Assembly: GCA_902500695.1 (NCBI GenBank) | Contig: CABVRQ010000006.1 | Span: 28,244 to 92,243 of the forward strand | Source: an uncultured Nitrospira sp. | GTDB taxonomy: Bacteria > Nitrospirota > Nitrospiria > Nitrospirales > UBA8639 | Length of the DNA stretch: 64,000 nucleotides | Direction: 5' to 3' | Part shown: positions 7,456 to 17,634 of the stretch, one piece after another | Position numbering within the stretch: the stretch's first letter is position 1 | Layout: each line of letters starts with the position of its first letter | The notes under the pieces: model-generated | Told to the model about the DNA's origin: nothing | The model's database searches: none | The model's input: only the letters and a program-made list of their open reading frames with translations | Program-made: the position numbers and the translations under genes

Positions 7456-9091
7456 ATCGAATCCTCCTTGGATCATGAGTAAATCTCTCGGCCAACCGTG
7501 TCACATGTTCACCCGCGCGGGTTCGGAACGTATGATACGCCCGAGCATTCTCCTCGGCCATGCCAGCGAGGGTCGCAGCCTCCAAACTAAATGTCTCTCG
7601 AAAAAACGCCATCGCTAAAGGCCCAAAGGCTAATGAGGATCTGGCAATCTGCTGCATGGCGAGTGTGTCGACTGACAATTGACGTTGTCCCTCCTTTAAC
7701 AGTTCAACGGGAATAGGCCTTTGCCGACACAGGGCCAAGACCGTATCAGCCTGCCTACATAACTGATTAAGCTGGGGAGCCATTCGATGCCATAGATCCT
7801 CACAATCATGCCAATCAGGTGGAGATGCTTTGGGAAAAGGAACTTGGCTCGAGTCACCCGTAAAAGATTCATACCAATATTGGCGCCAATACTCGGCATA
7901 CCAGGCGACTCTCGAGTCTTCAGTCCCCGCTCGTAATATAAATGTTCCTAACTGATCATCATTGACACCGCCTTCATACACTCGAATTTTGGAGGAAAAT
8001 GTTGGAAAGGAACGAACACCCAAGAGATGTAAGCAGAGCTCAGCCACCTCCTGAGGAAAAATATGGTCTTTACAGGCATGATGCGGACAGATCTTATCGA
8101 ATCCACAGGGCCCACAAAGAATATCCGGCTGAATCACCCAGTTTCCTGGCCCAAACGGTCCTGTTTCCCAAAAATCTACATGGCCCACCGACACATTGAG
8201 GACTGGAGTATTCACGCCCACCGCCATATGCATGGGTCCCGTGTCATTGGTGACCATCAACTGACAATGTTCAAGCAACCCGATCAGTTGTGGAACGGTG
8301 GTTTGGCCAACCGCTTCGCAGAGGATTCCCTGGCCTCCCGCCTGACGGTAACAGCGGATCGCCTCCTGAACATCTGGTTCTTCTTTCTTCGTGCCAATCA
8401 GGACAAACCCCACTTGCCGTTGTTGACTGAGGTGTGCCATCGCTTGACCAAAATATTCCGGACGCCAAGCCTTCATTGGATCACTCGCACCGACTTGGAT
8501 GCCAATCCAGGCATGGGGGTTGCCTGCTTGCCGTAAATAGTTCCGCGCCCATTCCTGTATCTGAGGCGGGACTTGCAAGCGAATGGGGTGAAAGGTTCCA
8601 GCCCCACTTCCACCGAGCGAAAACAGATCAACAATATTGAATCGATTCAATTGCCGATACACGTGAAAATCCACGAAATATTTCATCCAGGGGTCTTTCA
8701 CGATAAAACTTCCATCCTGGGCCGTGGTCATCCCACGCTCATCAGAACATCCGAAATATTTCACGAGAAATGCGCTACGGCGATTAAACGTGAGGTTCAC
8801 TACACGATCGTACCCAACCTGGAGCAATGGTTGAATCCAACGAGCAAGATCCTGATACAGAGCCACCATATCCCGCGCTCGGACCCGGCTCTCATCCATC
8901 AACAGCTGAAAATCAAACACGAACACCTGTCGTATCCCGGGAATAAGACTCGCGACATGGGAAAATTCTTTATCGACAATCAGATCAATGGCCACACCAG
9001 GCCATTCTTCCTCCAACCGCGACAGCAGGGGAACCATCTGAATCAAATCTCCCATCCGGGTAATATTGATGATGAGGACTTGTTTATTCAT
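7436..9091 (-). CDS. Glycosyltransferase family 9 (heptosyltransferase-like)
   Basis: GT-B fold transferase of 551 residues. The N-terminus (VLIINITRMGDLIQMVPLL) is the GT9 signature, and the second half has IGIQVGASDPMKAW and a typical acceptor/donor site LMVTNDTGPMHMAVGVNTPVL. A cysteine cluster (DILCGPCGFDKICPHHACKDHI) follows the catalytic region, then about 190 extra C-terminal residues that are helical and not part of GT9. GT9 enzymes usually transfer heptoses, which agrees with the heptose-kinase-like gene in the cluster. It lies near flagellin rather than LPS core genes, so flagellin or a secreted glycan is the likely acceptor. Confidence 0.85.
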   Translation of the reverse strand: MNKQVLIINITRMGDLIQMVPLLSRLEEEWPGVAIDLIVDKEFSHVASLIPGIRQVFVFDFQLLMDESRVRARDMVALYQDLARWIQPLLQVGYDRVVNLTFNRRSAFLVKYFGCSDERGMTTAQDGSFIVKDPWMKYFVDFHVYRQLNRFNIVDLFSLGGSGAGTFHPIRLQVPPQIQEWARNYLRQAGNPHAWIGIQVGASDPMKAWRPEYFGQAMAHLSQQRQVGFVLIGTKKEEPDVQEAIRCYRQAGGQGILCEAVGQTTVPQLIGLLEHCQLMVTNDTGPMHMAVGVNTPVLNVSVGHVDFWETGPFGPGNWVIQPDILCGPCGFDKICPHHACKDHIFPQEVAELCLHLLGVRSFPTFSSKIRVYEGGVNDDQLGTFILRAGTEDSRVAWYAEYWRQYWYESFTGDSSQVPFPKASPPDWHDCEDLWHRMAPQLNQLCRQADTVLALCRQRPIPVELLKEGQRQLSVDTLAMQQIARSSLAFGPLAMAFFRETFSLEAATLAGMAEENARAYHTFRTRAGEHVTRLAERFTHDPRRIRYACEIG

Positions 9092-9130
9092 AAAGAATTG
9101 CCGTTAGTGAAATTTCATGCCATCAAGGGC

Positions 9131-10948
9131 TCAAAGAAAATCCCGTTTTTCCTGGCGGTATTCATCCATCATCAGAATCAGTAATTCTTCACGATTCAAC
9201 TGGGCTTCGGGCCCTTTCTTCCGAATGTGTTTCGCCACATCCACTAACTCCACACGATCGGTTTGAGGAAATTGTTTCAGTATGGGAATCAATTCCGGGG
9301 ATTTCTCACTTCGAGCTATCAATGACTCAGCATGACGATCCCCTTGAAGAATAGCTCCTAAGCGGTCAGGATTGGCCATGCCCACGGCACCTAGAAGAGT
9401 CTTCATCCGATGCACGTACGTATGCGTCTCTAACACCCGCTTCCGGGACGATTCAGCCATGGCCATCCGCCTGGCTGGTTCGTGCAAATAGGTTTGTGTG
9501 GTTGTGAGGAGCTGATCCGGACTGTTGATCACCGCCATCATCGATTCATCAAAGAGGGCCGGAAGCAAGGTGCGATCATCGACTACTTGAAAAGCTCCAC
9601 AACTCGCCAACTCAAATGTCCTGGGATTCACCCCATCTCCTTCCGGATCGAATCCCTCTCCCGTGTACGAATGCAAATTAATATTGACCGAGGTGGCATT
9701 GAAAATTTTCACACTGGTCGGAGTATCAATACGCGCCCCGCCTCTCTGAAGGACCGCCTCCAAGACCCCCGGGTTGTCCCATTCATTCCCCCATAATTTA
9801 AACATCCAATTATGCCCAACCAAAGACGGGAACAGTTCACGCCGATTCCTATAGCCTGCTCCCAAAAAAGACACGTCGGCACCAAATTCCTGGCGTTCTT
9901 GAGTAGTTAAGGTCATGGGTTGATGTATGGCCGGGTCAGCGGCTAACGGAAGATACGATACCTGTGATGCTCCGGCTTTCCTAAAAGCCTCCAAACATGG
10001 GGCTTGTTGCATCACGAACCAAAAGTCATAACCCGTCACCATCTGCTGCCAATAGGTTAAATGACGAAAATTTTCCACAAACCACATGGCCGTTAACACC
10101 TTCTTTCGACGCATTTGCTCCAAAACCGCCATGGTCAACGGCGCTTGAGACAAGGCCAGAACCAGATCCGGTGGATCTTCCGCCACATGAGCCAGACTAA
10201 TCACCGCCAGCGTTTCACTCATCCGTTGTTGAACCGTGAGCCGCAACCGATGATCACGTATCTTTTCTAAATTCTGATATCCCGCATAATGCGGACTATG
10301 ATCCACCCAACTCACACGATGCCCAAGGGCTTCCAATGCATTTACCACATAGCGGGCAACGGGCAGCGACCCGCCATAAATGGGACCGACCACCATAATA
10401 TGAAGTGCCCCGCTTAATTGTTGAGCGAGGCGATCCCGAAGCTGAAGACGAAAATCCTCATAGTGGTCGCGATGAATGGTGGCGGCGGGTTCGTAACTCA
10501 GAATTCGCACCCTCTTGGAGCTCTGTGTCACGCGGGCAACCCTATCAGCCATGGAACCCACCACCCACACAACCCGTTCACCCCACCCCTCAAGCGACCG
10601 CACGGAGACACAATCCGCAAATTCTGAAAGATTCGGCACCACCACCATAATGACATGATCTTGGGACAACACCCGACGTAAGGCTTCCACGTGGTAGAGC
10701 AGTCCCACGCCAAGGACAACAATGGTTTCTCCTGTTTGACAGTCTTTCAGCCGTTCTTCAGCCCAGCGTTCTGCTTCTCGAACGGGATCATATGCACTAT
10801 GGAGATACCGTGAGTTGACGAGCGCCGTTGGCATTCCAGATTTCGCTGGCTGAATCGACAGCGTTCCTCCTGATACCTGTAAGATCTGAGCGGCAAGAAC
10901 CGGATCCTGGTAGCGAAGGATACCGATATTCTGTTTCAACACATCCAT
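9131..10948 (-). CDS. CgeB-like glycosyltransferase with Maf-like N-terminus
   Basis: A 605-residue protein. The N-terminal part (LVNSRYLHSAYDPVREAERWAE, then VVLGVGLLYHVEALRRVL, about residues 43-90) resembles the nucleotide-sugar-binding start of motility-associated Maf transferases. The second half is a CgeB-type GT-B enzyme: DFWFVMQQAPCLEAFRKAG, YLPLAADPAIH, SFLGAGYRNRRELF and a C-terminal region GDGVNPRTFELASCGAFQVV that forms the donor pocket. Maf proteins glycosylate flagellin in Campylobacter and Aeromonas, so this is the best candidate here for the step onto flagellin itself. The Maf resemblance is limited to the N-terminus. Confidence 0.8.
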   Translation of the reverse strand: MDVLKQNIGILRYQDPVLAAQILQVSGGTLSIQPAKSGMPTALVNSRYLHSAYDPVREAERWAEERLKDCQTGETIVVLGVGLLYHVEALRRVLSQDHVIMVVVPNLSEFADCVSVRSLEGWGERVVWVVGSMADRVARVTQSSKRVRILSYEPAATIHRDHYEDFRLQLRDRLAQQLSGALHIMVVGPIYGGSLPVARYVVNALEALGHRVSWVDHSPHYAGYQNLEKIRDHRLRLTVQQRMSETLAVISLAHVAEDPPDLVLALSQAPLTMAVLEQMRRKKVLTAMWFVENFRHLTYWQQMVTGYDFWFVMQQAPCLEAFRKAGASQVSYLPLAADPAIHQPMTLTTQERQEFGADVSFLGAGYRNRRELFPSLVGHNWMFKLWGNEWDNPGVLEAVLQRGGARIDTPTSVKIFNATSVNINLHSYTGEGFDPEGDGVNPRTFELASCGAFQVVDDRTLLPALFDESMMAVINSPDQLLTTTQTYLHEPARRMAMAESSRKRVLETHTYVHRMKTLLGAVGMANPDRLGAILQGDRHAESLIARSEKSPELIPILKQFPQTDRVELVDVAKHIRKKGPEAQLNREELLILMMDEYRQEKRDFL

Positions 10949-11015
10949 CTTATCGATCCCTTGTTGATTACTCTGGAAACACAGCGCTCGGTTTTGCTAA
11001 CGGGAGTATTCCCGA

Positions 11016-12251
11016 CTACTTCGATACTTCCATCCGAAGGTCTTGATTCGCCAACCGAGACAACCCTTCCCAGATATCTTTTCGATAGCGCACATCTTTA
11101 TCAGGCTGGCCATTCTTGGTATAAAACGCGCCCCATTCATCTCGATGGCTGGCCCAGAGATTCCACTCGGTAGTTGTTGAATTTACCTGTTCTTCTCGCA
11201 TCAAATGGACCGTTTCCATGACAGGCCAATGGGCAAAAGATGATCCTGTCGTTCTGGTTCCATGATCATCCGGACTCTTAGGAAGTTGCCCACCTTCGTG
11301 TTGCCACACATAATGACCAATGCCATAAGGACCCGTTTCATGAACACGGGCCCTGGAGAAATACCAGCCGATCGCCCGTGCACCACACATCGCACCAAGG
11401 TGCAATGGTCCCGTATCGGATCCAACCACCCACTGACATCGATTAAGGATCGAAACCAGTTGAGGCAACGAGGTCTTGCCACACCCATTCACCACCCGAT
11501 TCAGATAGTGGGCAGGAAGGCGATGTTCTAAGGCCAATGCCGCTTCTTGTTCTCCCGCACCCCCGATCAAAAGCAGGTAACTCTGAGGAATGAGCTCAGC
11601 ACATGCAGCAATCAGGTCCTGCCACACAGAAAGGGGAATTCGCCGATCAGCATCTCCCGCACCAAGAACAATCCCTATGATCGTAGAAGGTTGGCCATTC
11701 ATCACCCGTTCCAGCTCAAGAGGCAACTGCACCACCGGGGCCTTCACGAATGGAATGTCTAATGGCGGGAGCACCTGACACAACCCACAAAAAGCATCCG
11801 CTAAATGCACCCGGTTGCTCCCTCGATCGTGAGCGATCTGACGTAAATAACCTGCCCATGCAGGCAGTGTCGGATTCAATGGTCCCTGTTCTCCAGGGCC
11901 GACAACTCGATCACCCAAAACATGGGCAGCAAGAATCCCTCGAGGATGGTTATTCAAATTATAGGCCAGCGAATACGTCGAGAAGGCACACTCGGATAAA
12001 TGGTGGTTAGCTTGGACAAGAAGTTGCTCACAATCTGTCTGCTTCATCCCAGCTAACTCATGCCATTGTTCCCCCTTCCAGGGGAAAACCCTGTTCACAC
12101 AAGGGAAAAGTTCCCCGAGCGAAACCAATGGAGAAGGGCAGAGGAGGTCTAGCGCTTGTTCGGGGTAGGCAGACTGCAGAGCAGTCAGAACAGGAAGGGA
12201 TTGGACCAAATCACCTAGACGAGCCAGTTGAATTAAGAGCGCTCGGGACAT
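11016..12251 (-). CDS. Glycosyltransferase family 9
   Basis: Second GT9 enzyme, 411 residues. It starts with ALLIQLARLGDLVQSLPVL, has IIGIVLGAGDADRRIP in the second domain, and the family site QWVVGSDTGPLHLGAMCGA. It is shorter than the neighbouring GT9 because it lacks the long C-terminal extension. The gene ends 67 bases before the CgeB-like gene and starts 33 bases after the giant transferase, so all four are probably one transcript. Like the other GT9 it is expected to use a heptose-type donor; the acceptor is unknown. Confidence 0.85.
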   Translation of the reverse strand: MSRALLIQLARLGDLVQSLPVLTALQSAYPEQALDLLCPSPLVSLGELFPCVNRVFPWKGEQWHELAGMKQTDCEQLLVQANHHLSECAFSTYSLAYNLNNHPRGILAAHVLGDRVVGPGEQGPLNPTLPAWAGYLRQIAHDRGSNRVHLADAFCGLCQVLPPLDIPFVKAPVVQLPLELERVMNGQPSTIIGIVLGAGDADRRIPLSVWQDLIAACAELIPQSYLLLIGGAGEQEAALALEHRLPAHYLNRVVNGCGKTSLPQLVSILNRCQWVVGSDTGPLHLGAMCGARAIGWYFSRARVHETGPYGIGHYVWQHEGGQLPKSPDDHGTRTTGSSFAHWPVMETVHLMREEQVNSTTTEWNLWASHRDEWGAFYTKNGQPDKDVRYRKDIWEGLSRLANQDLRMEVSK

Positions 12252-12284
12252 AGGCTAACTTGACTAGGCAAGAAGTTCCTCTGT

Positions 12285-15200
12285 TTAAGTGGCCATCGCA
12301 TGACGATCAACAGGCCCCTTCCGCAGAAGAACTTCTAAATCGTGTAATCCTTCAAAGTCGGGCTTCAAGAGACTCAACATTTCAAACTGGCGTCTGGCCG
12401 AATCCAGTCGACCCGCACGAAAGTCAATTCCAGCCAGCGCAAACCGCCGATCGCAGTCTGCAGGATTTCGATCAATATATCGTGACAGCCGTTGACGTAA
12501 ATCTCCCCACAGCTCGAGTGCCGTGCCGGACTGGATCAACCCGTTCATCGCGTCGGAATCGTCAGGATGATCATTCACAACCTGATCGAACACTCTCCAA
12601 GCTTCGTTAAAGTCTCCCATTCCCATACACGCCATTCCCAATCCAAGGCCGGTTTTTCGAGAGTCTGAGCCACATTGAAGAGCTCGACGAAATGATCTGG
12701 CGGCTTCGGCGCATTGCTGAGATTGCATCAACAACACTCCCTGCAACCAATGACCTGAAGAATCGTTGGGATCAGTTCGAAGGAGAGCCTGAACATGTTG
12801 AGTCGCCTCCGGGAGATCCTTCATCATGAGAGCGAGTGTTGCCAGCCGTTCCCGTGACTCTCGATCTTCACCAACACTCAGTGTTCGTTTCCAAAACGCC
12901 TGTTCCTCATCCAAGATCTGCAACGATTGGCAAAGTTTGGCAGCCCATTTGAGCACTTCGCCATCTTCTGGCCATTCCCGATTCTCGGAAAGTAGGCCAC
13001 GCAATTCCAAGTCGTTTTGGTTATTCTGAATCTTGGCCGGATCATATCGCTGACTTAGTAAGATCTCTTGTACCCTCTGGACTCGCTTCCAACGTGTGCG
13101 CTCCCCATCACTTTGAAAGGGTTCAAGGGACTGTCGAAGCCACCCATCACGAAAATAATACCGGTTAGCATAACCTGCAGGAACCGTATGGAGATCCTCA
13201 TCGACCACAATGGTAGAAGCCCATCGGTCCATGAGCACTCTGCCATTGTGCCGCTCGGCCTCAGGGTCTTTCCTGCCGGGCGTTTGATGCTCCAAATGAT
13301 AGAGCACACTTTCCGGTTGGTAGATGACTTTCTTTCCCCGTTTTCCCACTTTGAGACACAGGTCTACATCCTCAAAACCGTTCCGATAGATCTCGTCAAA
13401 ACCGCCGACCGCATCAAATTCCTCACGGCAGATCAACATACATGCTGCCGTCACGACCTGAAACTCACGGCGAACATTGGCGGCGTGTAAGTCACCTGAC
13501 GCTCCCCGAAATAGATGATAGGGTGTTGAACAATTTTTGGAAAACACCACTCCGGCATGTTGAATGGTGTCATCGGGATACAGCAGCTTGCTTCCCACAA
13601 TGGCAACATCGGAATGTTCCTGAACCTCATTCACCAATGCTCGCAACCATCCCGTTTTCGGTATCGTATCGTTATTTAAAAAAACAAGGAACCGCCCTTT
13701 TGCGGCGGCTGCCCCCTGATTACAGGCCTTGGCAAAACCATAGTTGTCAGGATTCGTAATAACCTGAATATCACCACTCAACGAAGAGAGGAATGCCTGA
13801 GTGCCATCGGTGGACGCATTGTCTACCACAATGACTTCATAGGAACAGCTATCCGTGATCTCTGCCAAATGGGTCAAACACTGCTGTGTCAATTCCACTT
13901 TATTCCACACAGGAATAATGATTGAACAATCAAAATGAGGCTTGACCTGGTTACGTGGGGTATAGGTGGGACCCGGTGTAAACTGCACTCTCGATGAAGG
14001 CTCCTGGGTTTGGGGTCTAACTTCACGGCCCAGCCAGGCTTGCTCATACTGAGGAAGTACATGTTCAATGAGGCGATGAGTCAAGACCCACTGACGGAGA
14101 TGATCACCGTCTCTTTCCAAGGCGTCTAAATCGTAAATCCGTTCACGAATTGCATTAATCCAAACTTGGGGTTCATGCGGCAATCGAAGAATCGGTGCCT
14201 GTTGATGGGGATAAATGTCCGTTCCGATAACGGGATACCCCAATATGCCATACTGCAAAATCCGAATATCACTCTTGGCTTCATTAAATTCATTGGGAAC
14301 CAATGGAGATAGCGCCAAATCCAGATTAAGACTGGCTAATTTTTCAGGATACTGCGCCAAGTCCACCATGGAGAACGTTTCACTGATCACTCCCAGGCTA
14401 CTGGCCGTCCGCGGTGCATCTCCGAGGAACACCCATTCGACCTCACCTTTTAATGCCTCAATAATCGTTTCCAGAATCGCCGTATCCCCTTTATGTACGT
14501 TCGCCTGTCCGGCCCATCCAATTCGGGGGCGGGAACCGACTCGACGCTTGGGCATAAACCCTTCCCATTCCTGTGGCACTAAGCAATTGGGAAGAACCGT
14601 CGAATGAATTCCGCGTTTCCTCAAATCCGCCTGAATGGGTTCAGTTGAAACGGTCACACAATCCGCCATAGCCATGAGCCGAAACATTTGCTCAATTTTG
14701 GGCGGAGGCAAAAACCGAAGATTCGGATTGTCGGCGGGAATTTTCCACAATAAGTCATCACAATCATGAATAAGACGGGTGCCCTGGGACTGGACCTTAC
14801 TCAGGTCAGCGGCACCCATCAAACATGTGCGCTGAAATACCCATACATGGCCAACCCCCGAAGGGGGGATTATGTCCCCGACAATGATATTGGCATCGCT
14901 GACGATCGCCCCTTTTCTCCAGATCCCCTCACCAGCGAGAAGTGGTTGGAGGAGCCGAATATGACCACAGATAGAATCACACCCAATAACGGAAACCATT
15001 CGGCCACGTTCTCGAGAAAGAGACTGAGTGTTTTTCAGAGAAACGTTCCTTGGCTTTTCATCAGCCTGAACCTTTTGAGGAGTCGATACGTCAGGCCGGT
15101 CCAAGCGTGCCGGGTCTTTACAAAATTCCTTAACAAAGGAAGACGAACAATAAAGCGATTCCCCCCCTGCTTGATAATCTTCAAATTTTTTTTCACAGAT

Positions 15201-17483
15201 ATCCCGTACATTCTTTCGCCGGCATTCATCTTTGAACGTCCGATATTCAGCATGCGTATCTTCTTCAACCCCATCGGTGGCCGTTAACGTATCCTCATCA
15301 ATTCGAGCTGCGCGTCCTGCAGGTAGGTGCAACCCCACTTCTTCGTCTTTCATATAGGCATTCTGCCATCCCTGCAATTGAATTCTCAGCCCATAATCCG
15401 CATCCTCCTCACCGTATAACCCATAATCCTCGCACCAAAATCCCAATGTTTGGTGTGTTCTTTTGGGGATGAGAATGCACGCACCTCCCAAGTTTCCCCT
15501 CTTTGGACGAAGGGGCATCCCCCCTATTTCCCTGACCGGATAGCTCATCGGTTCAAAATTGTACGCAACAGCTCCCAATTCAGGGATACGATCGATAACC
15601 TCCACCATATTGGATAACCACCCAGGCTTTTGGATCACAATATCGTTATCAAGCTTCAGGTAATATTCAGCGTCAGGTTCCTGGCTCCAGGCCAGATTTG
15701 AAGCTTTGGCAATCCCAACATTTTCTCGCAACAAAACAAGGTTAGTAATAAATCCCTGTTGATGAAGCTTTTGTAAATATTCTGGCGTGCCATCCATGCT
15801 TCCATTGTCGACAACAGTAATGACATGCGGAAAACAAGTATGTTGAATGAGCGCAGTAATGGCCTGCCTCGTAAATTCCAGTCGATTAAAGGTCACCATG
15901 CCAATATTGACAATTTTTCCAGGAAATACGGGCTTTTCGTATTGAAGGATTGGCAGAGGCTTCTGAATAGGCACAGGAAAATACGGTCGATTTGCATGAA
16001 TAATAGCTCGGAATTCTGCCTGGCTAATTTCGGGATTGGAATTAACGACCCCTTTCGGATTTTGCAAATACAAGCCAAGAAATTCCGGGATATGGCGCAT
16101 TGGATACTGTCGCGCGACACGGCAATGGAAGTCATAATCGGCTGCACAAAGGAATTTTTCGTCAAATAACCCAACGTCTTCGTGAACCTTTTTCCTCCAC
16201 ATGAACAAAGGTCCCATAGGATAGCCGGCCAACATCATATCGGGACTAAAATCGAAACGAATGGAATAGCCCCCTCGAATAAAACGCTTAAAAGTCTGAT
16301 TCTCGAACTGGGTCATAAATACATCGGCATATACCGTTCCGGCTTCCGGATGCGCTTCAAGTTCACGGGCCATCACTTCCAATGCATCGCTACGCAACCG
16401 ATCATCTGTGGGTAGTAGAGTAATGTAACTCCCCTTAGCCATACGAACGCCTTGATTTGTTGCCGCGACAGCACTAATTCGCTCAGATGTCCTGACATAA
16501 ATGATATTCGAAAAACGCTGTTGAAACTCTCGAATAATGTCAATTTCTTGGGTTTCGGAGCCGGTTTCTACGATAATAATTTCCATCCTGTCCGCTATAG
16601 TCTGTGCTTCTAAATCTTCCAATACCCCCCGCATAAAACGTTCCGAGTTATAAGCGGCTACAACAACAGAAACGAGCATATCTTTGCATTTCCCCTTTTG
16701 TTCATGAGAGCAAACTTTTTCCATAACCAAAGCTTCTCCCTTTTGCCTATCAGGAAGAGTTGGGCGTACTGGTTTATTGAGAAGGATCATCTCCTCTTTC
16801 TTTTCTTTTTGATAAAAATCGGCCGGCCTGGAGACATTCATGGAATACTCTCCTCCCTGAAATTCCCAAGGAAATGCCTCTTGAATGGCTTTGGTCTTTC
16901 GATATACTAATGAAAATCCGTTCCCCACTTTATCATCTGGATCTTGTTCTTCCACTAGCGTCAGACGACTTCCAAAAATTCGAGAAACAAAGTCTTTCAT
17001 GGAAGAGGGGGAAAAGACATGATAGTGACAGTACAGAAAGCTTTTACCCTCCGGCTCCGAATCCGGTGTAGCGTGTCTCATATAATCTTGAACCACATGG
17101 TCCCATTCGGTAAGCGGTTTTCCCCGATCAGAGGGAGCCGCATCCCGATGAGGGACAACCAAAAAAAGGTATTTCTCAGGTTTCACAATGCGATACCACT
17201 CCAGTAAAGTCTTAATGACATCCGGACAATGCTCTATGACGTGAGACGCTAAGATAAAATCTTCTGATTCACTGGGAAGGGGTATCGCACTGGCCTCAGC
17301 ACATATATCAATCGGAGCAACCTCCCCGGTCAAAGATAATTGTTCTTGAGTATACCCCTCTCCACCCAATCCAACATTTCGCGTTTTCAATCCATAAGGA
17401 TTGTGGGTAGAAGGCCCGATTTCTAAACCCGAAAGGCCATCAAGCCATTTATGTGCTAAGGGACTTTCAGGAAACGTATACAT
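12285..17483 (-). CDS. Giant multi-domain glycosyltransferase (methyltransferase-GT2-GT2-GT4-like-GT2-TPR)
   Basis: A 1732-residue protein with no signal peptide, so cytoplasmic. Domains in order: a SAM-methyltransferase-like part (about 1-200, LEIGPSTHNPYG and ASHVIEH); GT2-A (about 270-480, VSVVVAAYNSERF, TDD at 359-361); GT2-B (about 524-720, IGMVTFNR, DND at 612-614); a GT4-like GT-B domain (about 830-1150, RPRIGWAGQANVHKGD); GT2-C (about 1185-1420, SIIIPVWNK, NND at 1270-1272, GFDEIYRNGFEDVDLC); and TPR-like repeats (about 1540-1725). It could build several linkages of one glycan, with the TPRs perhaps binding the protein acceptor. The frame is uninterrupted, so this is a true fusion. 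The methyltransferase motif is weak and may be non-catalytic. Confidence 0.9.
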   Translation of the reverse strand: MYTFPESPLAHKWLDGLSGLEIGPSTHNPYGLKTRNVGLGGEGYTQEQLSLTGEVAPIDICAEASAIPLPSESEDFILASHVIEHCPDVIKTLLEWYRIVKPEKYLFLVVPHRDAAPSDRGKPLTEWDHVVQDYMRHATPDSEPEGKSFLYCHYHVFSPSSMKDFVSRIFGSRLTLVEEQDPDDKVGNGFSLVYRKTKAIQEAFPWEFQGGEYSMNVSRPADFYQKEKKEEMILLNKPVRPTLPDRQKGEALVMEKVCSHEQKGKCKDMLVSVVVAAYNSERFMRGVLEDLEAQTIADRMEIIIVETGSETQEIDIIREFQQRFSNIIYVRTSERISAVAATNQGVRMAKGSYITLLPTDDRLRSDALEVMARELEAHPEAGTVYADVFMTQFENQTFKRFIRGGYSIRFDFSPDMMLAGYPMGPLFMWRKKVHEDVGLFDEKFLCAADYDFHCRVARQYPMRHIPEFLGLYLQNPKGVVNSNPEISQAEFRAIIHANRPYFPVPIQKPLPILQYEKPVFPGKIVNIGMVTFNRLEFTRQAITALIQHTCFPHVITVVDNGSMDGTPEYLQKLHQQGFITNLVLLRENVGIAKASNLAWSQEPDAEYYLKLDNDIVIQKPGWLSNMVEVIDRIPELGAVAYNFEPMSYPVREIGGMPLRPKRGNLGGACILIPKRTHQTLGFWCEDYGLYGEEDADYGLRIQLQGWQNAYMKDEEVGLHLPAGRAARIDEDTLTATDGVEEDTHAEYRTFKDECRRKNVRDICEKKFEDYQAGGESLYCSSSFVKEFCKDPARLDRPDVSTPQKVQADEKPRNVSLKNTQSLSRERGRMVSVIGCDSICGHIRLLQPLLAGEGIWRKGAIVSDANIIVGDIIPPSGVGHVWVFQRTCLMGAADLSKVQSQGTRLIHDCDDLLWKIPADNPNLRFLPPPKIEQMFRLMAMADCVTVSTEPIQADLRKRGIHSTVLPNCLVPQEWEGFMPKRRVGSRPRIGWAGQANVHKGDTAILETIIEALKGEVEWVFLGDAPRTASSLGVISETFSMVDLAQYPEKLASLNLDLALSPLVPNEFNEAKSDIRILQYGILGYPVIGTDIYPHQQAPILRLPHEPQVWINAIRERIYDLDALERDGDHLRQWVLTHRLIEHVLPQYEQAWLGREVRPQTQEPSSRVQFTPGPTYTPRNQVKPHFDCSIIIPVWNKVELTQQCLTHLAEITDSCSYEVIVVDNASTDGTQAFLSSLSGDIQVITNPDNYGFAKACNQGAAAAKGRFLVFLNNDTIPKTGWLRALVNEVQEHSDVAIVGSKLLYPDDTIQHAGVVFSKNCSTPYHLFRGASGDLHAANVRREFQVVTAACMLICREEFDAVGGFDEIYRNGFEDVDLCLKVGKRGKKVIYQPESVLYHLEHQTPGRKDPEAERHNGRVLMDRWASTIVVDEDLHTVPAGYANRYYFRDGWLRQSLEPFQSDGERTRWKRVQRVQEILLSQRYDPAKIQNNQNDLELRGLLSENREWPEDGEVLKWAAKLCQSLQILDEEQAFWKRTLSVGEDRESRERLATLALMMKDLPEATQHVQALLRTDPNDSSGHWLQGVLLMQSQQCAEAARSFRRALQCGSDSRKTGLGLGMACMGMGDFNEAWRVFDQVVNDHPDDSDAMNGLIQSGTALELWGDLRQRLSRYIDRNPADCDRRFALAGIDFRAGRLDSARRQFEMLSLLKPDFEGLHDLEVLLRKGPVDRHAMAT

Positions 17484-17634
17484 TATGTGTTCTCGTGAAC
17501 CAATATTTCACAGTGACAAGGACATGCCAATTCCGAGAGAATTACTTCAATATGAGGATTTTGGAGTTGGTCGGAATACATTACCTCAATTTCTTTACCA
17601 TCAAGATTTCCACTTTAATTTTCATTTTAATAAC

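Noticed and set aside
17484..17634. Weak sigma-54-like TTGGCATGTCCTTGTC upstream of the giant transferase
   Set aside because: The -12 GC is missing, and the gene lies inside a run of same-strand genes.
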